A stretch of DNA of 64,000 bases from an uncultured Sedimentitalea sp. (GTDB lineage: Bacteria > Pseudomonadota > Alphaproteobacteria > Rhodobacterales > Rhodobacteraceae): contig CANNGH010000008.1 in the NCBI GenBank assembly GCA_947504115.1, positions 1 to 64,000 of the forward strand. The letters run 5' to 3'. Positions 15,672-24,139 of this stretch are shown here, piece after piece. The position numbers were made by a program, and so were the translations under genes. Positions within the stretch are counted from its first letter, which is position 1. Every line of letters begins with the position of its first letter. Below the pieces are notes generated by a model, which was not told the origin of the DNA, searched no databases, and worked only from the letters and a program-made list of their open reading frames with translations.

Positions 15672-16637
15672 CTATTGCAGCAGCTTGACCAGACGCGCGC
15701 GGGCCTCGTCATTCAGCCAGCCCGCCCATTCGTCGGGGTTGTTCTGCAGGAAATACACGGCCGTTTCCTCGTTCGAGGCGTTGTTCGTTTCCTTCCAGGC
15801 CAGAAGCGCGCTCATCTCGCTGGTGTCGAAATGCAGCTTGCTCATCATCTCGGCGATCTCGGGTTCGCGTTCGACGAAATCGGCCGTGGCCACGGTCAGC
15901 ACCTTGCTGGGTGGATAGGCGCTGGCCTGGGGGTCGGGATTGTCCAGATCGGTGTTGGCGGTATGGATCGCCATGTCGGGCGGCCCGAAATCGACCGGCA
16001 CCATGTCGTAACGCCCCATCAGTTCCGTCGGCTCCCAGTAATAGCCGAACCAGGGTTCGCGCGCCTCGTAGGCCGAGGCCAGCGAGCTTGCCATCGTCTC
16101 GCCCGAACCATGTTCGTAAATCTCGATCCCGGCCTCTTCCATGCCCCAGGCGCGGGCATTGTTGAGATTGACCCGGCGGCAGACCCAGCCATCCATGCAG
16201 TTGTGGAACCGGTTGCCGACCAGGTCGGGGTTTTCCAGGATGCCCTGGATCGTGGTCAGTTCGGGATGTTCCTCGGCCAGGTAGGAGGGAATCCACCAGC
16301 CCTCGACGCCGCCGGGTTGCAGCACCTCGTTCAGTTCCCTGATCCTTCCCTCTTCCTTCAGCTTGGCATAGACCTCGCCGGTGGAATTGGTCCAGAGTTC
16401 GGTGACGATATCGGGTTCGTTGTTCTCCGACAGCGAGGTGATGGCGGGCACCTGATCGGATGGCACGCGCGAAACCTCGCAGCCATAACCCTGTTCCATC
16501 AGGAACGCGGCGATCTCGGTGGTGATGATGCTGGAGGAAAAGCTCATCTCGGTGATCGACACCTCGCCGCAATCGGCAAGGGCGGCGGTGGGCAGGGCAA
16601 GCGCACAGAAGGCCGCCCCGAGTGTCGTTCGTCTCAT
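15672..16637 (-). CDS. proX: Periplasmic substrate-binding protein, ProX-like, copy 1 (321 aa)
   Basis: OpuAC-type binding protein with a signal peptide (residues 1-21, ending TAALA before DCGEVSI). Conserved stretches include SLSENNEPDIVTELW, GVEGWWIPSYLAEEHPEL and the aromatic EPWFGYYWEP region that would form part of the cation cage for a quaternary amine. It lies between the paralogous copy 2 and proW. It shares long stretches with copy 2, so the two arose by tandem duplication. Candidate ligands are glycine betaine, proline betaine or choline; the choice cannot be made from the sequence. Confidence 0.9.
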   Translation of the reverse strand: MRRTTLGAAFCALALPTAALADCGEVSITEMSFSSSIITTEIAAFLMEQGYGCEVSRVPSDQVPAITSLSENNEPDIVTELWTNSTGEVYAKLKEEGRIRELNEVLQPGGVEGWWIPSYLAEEHPELTTIQGILENPDLVGNRFHNCMDGWVCRRVNLNNARAWGMEEAGIEIYEHGSGETMASSLASAYEAREPWFGYYWEPTELMGRYDMVPVDFGPPDMAIHTANTDLDNPDPQASAYPPSKVLTVATADFVEREPEIAEMMSKLHFDTSEMSALLAWKETNNASNEETAVYFLQNNPDEWAGWLNDEARARLVKLLQ

Positions 16638-16711
16638 CCGGTTTTCCCTGTTCCTTGTTCTTGCGAATGCGGGGCGCGATCCGGTCCGGACCCGCCCCGC
16701 AAAGGGACCGC

Positions 16712-17686
16712 TTACTGCAGCAGCTTGGAGAGCTTCTCGCGGGCCTCGTCGTTCAGCCAGTCGGCCCAGACATCCTTGTTGTTGGTCAGGAAATACACCG
16801 CCGCCTCTTCGTTGGTGGCGTTGTTCTCGTCCTGCCAGGCCAGAAGCGCGCTCATCGTGTCGGTCTTGAAGGTGACGTTCGACATCAGTTCGGCGATCTC
16901 GGGATGGCTTTCGACGAAATCCTTGGTCGCCACGGTCAGCACCGGCGCGTTGGGAAAGGCGGACGGTTTGGGGTCGGTCGCGTCGGCGTTCTGGTTGTTC
17001 AGATGCGCCTCTTCGTCATATTCGCCCAGATCGATGCTGGTCATGTCGAACTTGCCCAGCGGCGTGGTCGGGGCCCAGTAATAGCCGAACCACGGTTCCT
17101 CGTTCTGAACGGCCGAGGCCATGGAGGTGGCCAGCGTCTCGCCCGAGCCGTGGTTGAAGACCTCGATCCCCGCCCCTTCGACATCGAAGGCGCGGATCAG
17201 GTTGTCGCTGACGATGCGGCAGCCCCAGCCATCGGGGCAGTTGTTGAACATGCCGCCGACCAGATCGGGGTTTTCCAGAACGCCCTCGATCGTGGTCAGT
17301 TCGGGATGTTCCTCGGCCAGATAGGTCGGAATCCACCAGCCCTCGACCCCGCCGGGATCCAGCACGCTGGTCAGTTCCACGATGCGGCCGTCCTTCTTGA
17401 GCTTTTCATAGGCTTCACCGGCCGAGTTCGGCCAGAGTTCCGGCACGATGTCGGGTTCGTTGTTTTCCGACAGCGAGGTGACGGCGGGTGTCGTGTCCGA
17501 GGGCACGATGGTCACGTCGCAGCCATAGCCCTGTTCCAGCAGGAAGTTCGACACCGCGACGACGATTCCGGCGCTGGCCCAGTTCATCTCGGCGATGGAA
17601 ACCTCGCCGCAATCCTCGGCGGCGAATGCGGCCGAGGCCGGAACCATGGCAGCGGCAAAAGCGGCGCTGCAAAGATAGCGTTTCAT
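16712..17686 (-). CDS. proX: Periplasmic substrate-binding protein, ProX-like, copy 2 (324 aa)
   Basis: Paralogue of the adjacent gene with its own signal peptide (MKRYLCSAAFAAAMVP, cleavage near AAFA/AEDC). It shares the SLSENNEPDIV, GVEGWWIP and EPWFGYYW motifs, and the C-terminus ENNATNEEAAVYFLTNN matches copy 1 closely. It differs in lobe segments such as APTTPLGKFDM and the DPKPSAF loop, suggesting altered ligand preference. As the first gene of the transporter operon it probably has the promoter in the 258 bases upstream. Ribosome binding site AAGGAGAAGACGAT is strong. Confidence 0.9.
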   Translation of the reverse strand: MKRYLCSAAFAAAMVPASAAFAAEDCGEVSIAEMNWASAGIVVAVSNFLLEQGYGCDVTIVPSDTTPAVTSLSENNEPDIVPELWPNSAGEAYEKLKKDGRIVELTSVLDPGGVEGWWIPTYLAEEHPELTTIEGVLENPDLVGGMFNNCPDGWGCRIVSDNLIRAFDVEGAGIEVFNHGSGETLATSMASAVQNEEPWFGYYWAPTTPLGKFDMTSIDLGEYDEEAHLNNQNADATDPKPSAFPNAPVLTVATKDFVESHPEIAELMSNVTFKTDTMSALLAWQDENNATNEEAAVYFLTNNKDVWADWLNDEAREKLSKLLQ

Positions 17687-17944
17687 ATCGTCTTCTCCTT
17701 GTGGATGTGGTCTGAAATCAGCCCGTTCCGCGCAGACATGCGGGGCGGGACCGGGAAAGCCTCAGGCGGGTTGCTTCCATCCAGACCGCCGGCAAGCGGC
17801 CCGGAGCCGGGTTCATGCGATCACGAAAAAGGAAGATGACGGAGGCCCCCTGAACTGTTGCTTTGGGCGCAAAGCCTAACCTTTTGCGACAGATACGCAA
17901 CCCGAAAGCCGATGAATTCCCGCGGGCCGGACATGCCTGCCGGT

Positions 17945-20731
17945 TCAGAAAAACAGGAAATCATCCGCCCCGAGATCGCCCGGCGCCAGCCCGGTCAGAA
18001 GGATCGTGCCCGTCCCGGTGTCGATCGCCAGATCGTCGCCCCTTGCGGAAATGCCCAGATCGCCGAACCCGATATTGCCCAGCGACAGGTGGATCCGGTC
18101 GATGCCGGGCGTGAAATCGGTGATGCGGTCATGGCCGTGATGGGCGTGAAAGACGAAGGCATCGCGCCCCGGCCCGCCGGTCAGGATGTCATTGCCCGGC
18201 CCGCCATAGATCGTATCATCGCCCGGCCCGCCGAACACGTCATCGTCCCCCGGCCCGCCATAGAGGCGATCATCCCCGGCCTCGCCGAAAAGCATGTCAT
18301 TCCCCGGCCCGCCATGAAGGTGGTCGTGCCCCTCGCCGCCCCAGATCCGGTCATGGCCCGCATCGCCGAAAAGCATGTCGTTTCCGGGCCCGCCATGAAG
18401 ACGGTCGTCGCCCTCCTTGCCCCAGATCCGGTCATTCCCGGCCTCGCCGTAAAGCGCGTCATTTCCCGGGCCGCCGTAAAGGCGGTCGTTGCCCGGCCCG
18501 CCAAAGATCACGTCGTCGCCCCACTCGCCGTAGATCGTGTCGTCGCCCGGCCCGCCATGAAGGCGGTCGTGGCCCGCACCGCCCCAGATCCGGTCATGGC
18601 CCGCCTCGCCGTAGATCATGTCGTTTCCGGGGCCGCCGAAAAGGCGGTCATCGCCCTCCTTGCCCCAGATCCGGTCATTCCCGACCTCGCCGTAGATCGT
18701 GTCGTTGCCGGGACCGCCGTAAAGGCGGTCGTTGCCCGCACCGCCAAAGATCACGTCATTGCCCCACTCGCCGTAGATCGTGTCGTCGCCCGGCCCGCCA
18801 TAAAGGCGGTCGTTGCCCGCACCGCCCCAGATCCGGTCATGGCCCGCCTCGCCATAGATCATGTCGTTGCCGGGGCCGCCGTAAAGACGGTCGTCGCCCT
18901 CCTTGCCCCAGATCCGGTCATTCCCGTCCTCGCCGTAGATCGTGTCGTTGCCGGGACCGCCGTAAAGACGGTCATCGCCCGGACCGCCAAAGATCACGTC
19001 ATTGCCCCACTCGCCGTAGATCGTGTCGTCGCCAGGGCCACCATGAAGGTGATCATGGCCCGCACCGCCCCAGAGACGGTCGGCCCCCTCGCCACCGAAA
19101 AGGCGGTCGTTTCCCGACCCGCCGTAAAGACGATCATCGCCCGCCCCGCCGTGAAGCACGACATCTTCGGGTTCGGCGGGCTGATCGTCCTGTTCCGAGG
19201 ACAGCACCAGCACGCGGTCGGGGGTGCCAAGGCTGGTGCTGGCCCAGAAATTCCCGACATGCAGCGGGGTGCGGTCGGCGCTTTCGATGAGGATGCGGGT
19301 GTCGCGCAGGATCAGTTCGGCACCGGTCGCGGTGGTCTTGACGGTGATCTGCGCCGGGCTGCGCAGCATCGGGAACAGGCTGAGATCCAGCCGGTCCAGC
19401 CCCGGTTCGTAATCGGCGATGCGCAGGGTTCCGGTCGTGGGGCGCAGCACGAAGATGTCGCGCCCCGCCCCGCCGGTCAGCACCCCGCCACCCGGCCCCG
19501 AGACCAGCACATCGTCGCCCGCCCCGCCGAAAAGCCGGTCCACGCCATCGCCCCCCACGATCAGATCGGCGCCCGCGCTGCCCTGCAAAACCGCGTTGCC
19601 GCTTGCGGTGTCGCGGATCACCTGGCCCAGGACGGACAGCGGCAGGGTGAATTGCGACAGTCCCGCATCGCCCTGCGAGGCGACGAAGACCTGCAGCACA
19701 TCGCCGACCTGCGCGGCGCGGATCGAGGTGACGTTGTCCAGCCCCCACCCGATCTCGTGGGCCAGGCTTTGCAGGTGGATCAACTGTCCGTCCGGCAGCA
19801 GGGTGAACAGCGACAGCCCGTCATCCCCGCCCCCCGCCAGCACCAGCACATGGCCGTTCACCTCGATGACCTCGAGCGCCTGAACCGCGCCGAACCGCGT
19901 GTCCAGCGTGTCGATCAGGTGATCGGTGGCCTGCAGGCTGCCATCCGCCCCCATCCGCATCACCGAAAGCGAGGAACTGCCCGAGGCGGCCAGGATCACC
20001 CAGGTCTGCCCATGGGCGGCGACGGTGCAGAGCGCCGTGGGCTGCGCGATGCCCAGCCCCTCGGCGGCGCCCAGCATATCCGCCGCCTCCAGCTCGCCAC
20101 CCGCCATGATGCGAAAGGTGCTGACCCCCTGCGTGCCGGCATCGGCGGCCAGCAGCCAGTCCTGCCCCCCGATATGCGCGGTTTGCAGGCTGACCGTCCC
20201 CGACAGGGTCACCACGCTTTGCCCCGCATCCAGCCCGCGGACCTGGATGCCGGACCCGATCACATGCGCCTCGATCCGGCCGGTGGCGGCATCGGCGGTG
20301 TAAAGCACGGTTCCGCCATCCCCCAGCGCGGCGCTGGCCATGGCCGATTTCGCGCCCCCCGCCCCCGGTGCGATCTGCGTCAGGGCGCCGATGCCGCCGC
20401 CCGGATCCAGCGCATAGCCCAGCAGGTCGCTGTTGCCTGCCCCCGGCAGGATCAGATGGTCGACCCCGTTCAGCGAAACCGTCTGCAACGCCCCCGTGGC
20501 CATCCCCGAAACGGTGAACCAGGCGGTATCGGCCAGCCCCGCCAGCGCGCCGCCGGTATTCAGGTGCCAGACGCTGACCCCGCCATTCTGCCCGGTCGCC
20601 GCGTAAAGATAACTGCCGGTGCCGGTTTGCAGGATGCGCATGTCGCGCAGATCCACATCCAGCCCCTCCTGCCCGGTGGCAAGGCGGCCCGTCAGATCCA
20701 GTTGCATGACCCGCCCCCATGACATGTTCAT
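17945..20731 (-). CDS. RTX-type calcium-binding protein with beta-propeller-like N-terminus (928 aa)
   Basis: Residues about 10-390 form repeated strands with motifs such as GQTWVILAASGSSSLSV and GHVLVLAGGGDDGLSLF, compatible with a lactonase-like beta propeller. From about 395 to 870 glycine-rich nonapeptides GGxGxDxUx bind calcium as in RTX proteins. Three copies of an 81-residue super-repeat (nine nonapeptides) lie at residues 555-797. The C-terminus ends DLGADDFLFF, typical of type I secretion substrates. No N-terminal signal peptide is seen, consistent with ABC-type export, but no secretion ABC/HlyD genes occur in this window. The start is uncertain: in-frame ATGs also occur at codons 3 and 9, the latter preceded by GGGGGCGGG. 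Confidence 0.88.
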   Translation of the reverse strand: MNMSWGRVMQLDLTGRLATGQEGLDVDLRDMRILQTGTGSYLYAATGQNGGVSVWHLNTGGALAGLADTAWFTVSGMATGALQTVSLNGVDHLILPGAGNSDLLGYALDPGGGIGALTQIAPGAGGAKSAMASAALGDGGTVLYTADAATGRIEAHVIGSGIQVRGLDAGQSVVTLSGTVSLQTAHIGGQDWLLAADAGTQGVSTFRIMAGGELEAADMLGAAEGLGIAQPTALCTVAAHGQTWVILAASGSSSLSVMRMGADGSLQATDHLIDTLDTRFGAVQALEVIEVNGHVLVLAGGGDDGLSLFTLLPDGQLIHLQSLAHEIGWGLDNVTSIRAAQVGDVLQVFVASQGDAGLSQFTLPLSVLGQVIRDTASGNAVLQGSAGADLIVGGDGVDRLFGGAGDDVLVSGPGGGVLTGGAGRDIFVLRPTTGTLRIADYEPGLDRLDLSLFPMLRSPAQITVKTTATGAELILRDTRILIESADRTPLHVGNFWASTSLGTPDRVLVLSSEQDDQPAEPEDVVLHGGAGDDRLYGGSGNDRLFGGEGADRLWGGAGHDHLHGGPGDDTIYGEWGNDVIFGGPGDDRLYGGPGNDTIYGEDGNDRIWGKEGDDRLYGGPGNDMIYGEAGHDRIWGGAGNDRLYGGPGDDTIYGEWGNDVIFGGAGNDRLYGGPGNDTIYGEVGNDRIWGKEGDDRLFGGPGNDMIYGEAGHDRIWGGAGHDRLHGGPGDDTIYGEWGDDVIFGGPGNDRLYGGPGNDALYGEAGNDRIWGKEGDDRLHGGPGNDMLFGDAGHDRIWGGEGHDHLHGGPGNDMLFGEAGDDRLYGGPGDDDVFGGPGDDTIYGGPGNDILTGGPGRDAFVFHAHHGHDRITDFTPGIDRIHLSLGNIGFGDLGISARGDDLAIDTGTGTILLTGLAPGDLGADDFLFF
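18341..19069 (-). repeat. Three tandem 243-bp coding super-repeats
   Basis: Within the RTX gene the DNA encoding GEWG recurs at 18521, 18764 and 19007, exactly 243 bases apart. Each unit encodes nine RTX nonapeptides in the same order of variants (for example ...GEWG, GGPG/GGAG, GGPG, GExG, GKEG, GGPG...). High identity between units suggests recent amplification by unequal recombination. Confidence 0.9.
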
Positions 20732-20934
20732 TCACCACGCGCAGGGTCGCCCGGCAGGAAGACCCGAAGTTCCACCGAATTCGGGCGAAACCGGGGCGAT
20801 TGCCGAAAATTCGAGACGAATGCGCGCCCGCGCCCCGTTGCGGAAAACGCGCAAGGCGCGCGCGCTCTCTTAGCGCGGGGTTCATGCCCGCCGATGCAGG
20901 GTGCCCCCCGATCGCATTGGCACAGGAGGTCCGG

Positions 20935-21993
20935 ATGAAGGACAGCTCGCCCATCCTTGCGCTGCCCTATCTTCAGGCGGCCCAGGCACAGAAACACGTG
21001 ACCCACAACGAGGCGCTGCAACGGCTGGACCTGCTGGTGCAGATGCGTGTTGCCGGTTTCGACGCGCAAGATCCGCCCGACCTGCCGCAGGAGGGGGAAC
21101 TGCATGCCCTCGGGGCCGCGCCCGTCGGGGCTTGGGCCGGTCAGGGCGGTCGGATCGCCGCCTTTCTCGACGACGGCTGGAGCTTTCTCGACCCGCTGCC
21201 CGGCTGGCGCGCCTGGGGCATCGAAGAGGGCGAGTTGCGCCTGTTCGACGGCAGCGCCTGGACCCGCGTCATGGGCGCGCATGACGATCTGGACGGGCTG
21301 GGAGTGAACACGACCGCCGATGCGGTGAACCGCCTTTCGGTCAGCGCGCCGGCCACGCTGCTCAGCCACGAGGGCGCCGGGCATCAGCTCAAGGTGAACA
21401 AGGCCGCAACGGGGGACACCGCATCGCTGCTGTTCCAGTCGGACTGGACGGGTCATGCGGAAATGGGGCTGGCGGGGGATACGGATTTCTCGATCAAGGT
21501 CTCGCCCGACGGCACCACCTGGACCGAGGCGCTGCGCATCGATGCCGCCAGCGGGCTGGCCGGCGGCGCGGCGGTGCAGGACGGTCCCACCGACACCACA
21601 CCGGGCCGCCTGATGCGCGCCGATCACGGGTTTTCGCGCGGCAACATCCTGGGCAGCGTGGCGCAATCGGGCGGCACTCCCACCGGCGCGGTGATCGAGA
21701 GGGGCAGCAATCCGGGCGGCGAATACGTGCGTTTCGCCGATGGCACGCAGATTTGCACGCGTCGCTTCGGCGGCCCCGCCACCCATCACTTCTGGACGTT
21801 CCCGGCGGCGTTCTTTCCCGCGACGGGAAACGATCTTTCGTTCACGGTCATGGCGCGACACACGGCGGTTCCGATCATCGTGACGGAAAATTACGACATT
21901 TCGCCGACCGGGGTGAGCTTCAAGCTGTGGCGCACCGATGGCACGCCGGTTTCGACGCAGCTTTTCGCACTGGCCGTCGGCCGCTGGTTCTAG
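20935..21993 (+). CDS. DUF2793 phage-tail-like protein (352 aa)
   Basis: The N-terminus LPYLQAAQAQKHVTHNEALQ followed by RLDLLVQ is the hallmark of DUF2793 proteins, found in tail regions of alphaproteobacterial prophages and gene transfer agents. The middle (about 130-200) contains strand-rich segments such as LLFQSDWTGHAEMGL. The C-terminal 100 residues (GSNPGGEYVRFADGTQIC) resemble tail-fibre tip domains. AGGAGGT lies four bases before the ATG. It begins a three-gene set with overlapping or closely spaced small genes, but no capsid, portal or tail-sheath genes are present. Its role here (fibre, adhesin or remnant) is open. Confidence 0.82.
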   Translation: MKDSSPILALPYLQAAQAQKHVTHNEALQRLDLLVQMRVAGFDAQDPPDLPQEGELHALGAAPVGAWAGQGGRIAAFLDDGWSFLDPLPGWRAWGIEEGELRLFDGSAWTRVMGAHDDLDGLGVNTTADAVNRLSVSAPATLLSHEGAGHQLKVNKAATGDTASLLFQSDWTGHAEMGLAGDTDFSIKVSPDGTTWTEALRIDAASGLAGGAAVQDGPTDTTPGRLMRADHGFSRGNILGSVAQSGGTPTGAVIERGSNPGGEYVRFADGTQICTRRFGGPATHHFWTFPAAFFPATGNDLSFTVMARHTAVPIIVTENYDISPTGVSFKLWRTDGTPVSTQLFALAVGRWF

Positions 21994-22004
21994 GGGACAT
22001 CGCC

Positions 22005-22325
22005 ATGAAACTGACACTTCATCTGATTGCCGGCGCACCCGGCCAACCGGAAACCACCGCCCGTGTGGCAGGCGACGTCCTGACGGTGAACGGCGCGGAT
22101 TACGACCTGTCCGCCGTGCCCGAGGGCGGACGCGCCACGGCGCGGGGCGATCATCCCTTCAGGGGCGGCATCACGCGGCAGGGCGGCGTCATCCATGCGG
22201 CGCTGATCTGGCTCTATGACGGGGCCGATGCCCGGCCCGATCAGGGCACGGAGCCCGCCGTGATCGACGTGACGGACGGGCCGGTGGCCGATCCGGTCCG
22301 GCGCAAGGAGGAGACAGGGGCATGA
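22005..22325 (+). CDS. Small hypothetical protein of the DUF2793 cassette (106 aa)
   Basis: Starts 11 bases after the DUF2793 gene with GGGGACATCGCC before the ATG. The protein MKLTLHLIAGAPGQPETTAR... is strand-rich in its first half and ends in a charged tail PVRRKEETGA. No signal peptide or membrane segment. Its last codons overlap the next gene by four bases (ATGA), so all three genes are translationally linked. I do not recognise the family; position suggests a tail-fibre accessory or assembly protein. Confidence 0.7.
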   Translation: MKLTLHLIAGAPGQPETTARVAGDVLTVNGADYDLSAVPEGGRATARGDHPFRGGITRQGGVIHAALIWLYDGADARPDQGTEPAVIDVTDGPVADPVRRKEETGA

Positions 22326-22645
22326 GGTTTTCACTGGACATAATCGCGGCCGAAGATATCGCCGCACAGGACAGGGCAACGCGCCGGGCCGCCATCAAGG
22401 CCGAATGCCGCCGCCGCATTCTGGCGGTGCTGGACGAGACGGCGCAGATGAACCTGGCTGCGGATGCCGCCGCCGGGCGGCTGGGCCGGGCCGACCGGGC
22501 GGCCTATGCCGCAAGCCTTGCCTGGCGCGACGCGATGCGCGCCCGCGCCGCCGAACTGGGGGCCGGGACAGGGCGGGATTTCACCGACGATGCGGCATGG
22601 CCGGCACCGGAGGCGCGGATCGCGGATCTGGCCGCACGGTTCTGA
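22322..22645 (+). CDS. Small helical protein, possible tail-fibre chaperone (107 aa)
   Basis: The sequence is almost entirely predicted helix, rich in Ala and Arg (AAIKAECRRRILAVLDETAQ). Its C-terminal part, FTDDAAWPAPEARIADLAARF, recalls tail-fibre assembly proteins that end in a tryptophan/proline-rich patch. It overlaps the upstream gene by four bases and is followed by a hairpin at 22652-22684. Not firmly recognised; the chaperone idea is inference from gene order and composition. Confidence 0.65.
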   Translation: MRFSLDIIAAEDIAAQDRATRRAAIKAECRRRILAVLDETAQMNLAADAAAGRLGRADRAAYAASLAWRDAMRARAAELGAGTGRDFTDDAAWPAPEARIADLAARF

Positions 22646-22651
22646 AGCCGG

Positions 22652-22684
22652 GACCGTCCGGGTGAAGTCCGGGCGGTCGTTTCC
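22652..22684. terminator. Hairpin between convergent genes
   Basis: GACCGTCCGG pairs with CCGGGCGGTC (one G-T wobble) around a seven-base loop, followed by GTTTCCCC. It lies in the 48-base gap between the DUF2793 cassette and convergent manC and could end transcription from the left; the T-run is weak. Confidence 0.45.
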
Positions 22685-22693
22685 CCGTGGCCA

Positions 22694-24115
22694 TCACTCG
22701 CGCGCGTAGACGTCCTCGTAGCGGATGATGTCGTCCTCGCCCAGATAGCTGCCGGTCTGCACCTCGATCAGCACCATCGGCAGCTTGCCGGGGTTTTCCA
22801 TCCGGTGCACCGCGCCGAGCGGCACGTAGATCGACTCGTTCTCGGTCACCAATGTCACCCTGTCATCCACCGTCACCTTCGCCGTGCCCTGCACCACGAT
22901 CCAGTGTTCGGATCGGTGGTGATGGCTTTGCAGGGACAGCGCGGCGCCCGGATGCACGACGATGCGCTTGACCTGGAACCGCTCGCCCATGGCCAGGCTT
23001 TCGAACCAGCCCCAGGGGCGGTGATCCTTGGGGAAACTCTCGGCCTGTTTGGCCTGCTTCTGCTTCAGCGCGGCCACCGCCAGTTTCACATCCTGCGCGC
23101 GGCCCGCATCGGCCACCAGCACCGCGTCGGACATGGCCACGGCGATGATGTTCTTCAGCCCGATCCCGACCAGTTCCAGCCCGTCGTCTTCGCTGCGCAG
23201 CAGGCTGTCGTCGCAATCAAGCGCCGTGGCCTGCCCCGACAGCGCCACGCCGCGCTGATCGCGCGCCGCCTCGCGCCAGACCGCGTCCCAGCCGCCCAGA
23301 TCCGACCAGCCCGCGGCAAAGGGCACGACCGACAGATTGTCGGCCTTTTCCATCACCGCGTAATCGATCGAGATGTCATCGGCCTCTGCCCACGGTCCGG
23401 GCGCCAGACGCAGGAACCCCAGATCGGGCTTGCCCTGCTCCACCGCCGCCTGCACCGGCGCGATCAGGTCCGGGGCATGGGCGCGGAACGCCGCCAGGAT
23501 CGCGCGCGCCGAGAACAGGAAGATGCCGGCGTTCCACAGGTAATTGCCCGCCGCGACCATCGCTGTCGCGCGCGCGGCATCGGGCTTTTCGACGAACCGG
23601 CGCAGCGCCAGCGGGCGCGGCGCGCCGTTGCCGGGCGCCTCGTCCAGTTCCAGATAGCCATAGCCGGTTTCGGCGTGACCCGGGTGGATGCCGAAGGTGA
23701 CCAGTTGCCCCTCGCGCGCCGCCGCGACCCCGGCCTGCACCGCCGCGCGAAAGGCCGGGGCATCGGGCACCACGTGATCGCTGGGCGCGACCAGCATCAG
23801 CGCGTCCGGGTCGGATTTTTCCAGATAAAGCGCGGCCGCAAGAACCGCCGGCGCGGTATTGCGCCCCTCGGGTTCGATCAGGATGGCCGCCGGGTCGATG
23901 CCGGCCTCGGCCAGCTGTTCGGTGACGATGAAGCGGAAGTCGGAATTGGTCAGCACCATCGGGGCGCCGAACCCCGCGCCCGACAGCCGCGCCGCACTGG
24001 CCTGAAACAGCGTGGTGTCGCCCGTCAGGGCCGCGAATTGCTTGGGATAGCTCTTGCGCGACAGCGGCCAGAGCCGCGTACCCGAGCCGCCGCACAAAAG
24101 GACGGGTGTGATCAT
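22694..24115 (-). CDS. manC: Mannose-1-phosphate guanylyltransferase / mannose-6-phosphate isomerase (473 aa)
   Basis: Bifunctional ManC/CpsB/XanB-type enzyme making GDP-mannose. The N-terminal nucleotidyltransferase carries LLCGGSGTRLWPLSRKSYPK at residues 6-25 and FVEKPDAARA in the middle. The last 110 residues form the cupin isomerase domain (HHHRSEHWIVVQGTAKVTV). Full family length. Last gene of the glf-gmd-fcl-manC operon, 24 bases after fcl. Its product feeds gmd. A phosphomannomutase gene is not present in the window. Confidence 0.95.
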   Translation of the reverse strand: MITPVLLCGGSGTRLWPLSRKSYPKQFAALTGDTTLFQASAARLSGAGFGAPMVLTNSDFRFIVTEQLAEAGIDPAAILIEPEGRNTAPAVLAAALYLEKSDPDALMLVAPSDHVVPDAPAFRAAVQAGVAAAREGQLVTFGIHPGHAETGYGYLELDEAPGNGAPRPLALRRFVEKPDAARATAMVAAGNYLWNAGIFLFSARAILAAFRAHAPDLIAPVQAAVEQGKPDLGFLRLAPGPWAEADDISIDYAVMEKADNLSVVPFAAGWSDLGGWDAVWREAARDQRGVALSGQATALDCDDSLLRSEDDGLELVGIGLKNIIAVAMSDAVLVADAGRAQDVKLAVAALKQKQAKQAESFPKDHRPWGWFESLAMGERFQVKRIVVHPGAALSLQSHHHRSEHWIVVQGTAKVTVDDRVTLVTENESIYVPLGAVHRMENPGKLPMVLIEVQTGSYLGEDDIIRYEDVYARE

Positions 24116-24139
24116 GTCGAACTCCCTGAAAGAAACGCT

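Noticed and set aside
17945-19150. Possible CRISPR array from many short direct repeats
   Set aside because: Repeats are contiguous 27-base coding units with no spacers and translate into RTX nonapeptides.
17858-20722. Plus-strand open frame with repeats such as VARPAMKAVVARTAPDPV
   Set aside because: It mirrors the RTX nonapeptide coding on the opposite strand; the repeats are a by-product of the RTX DNA repeat.
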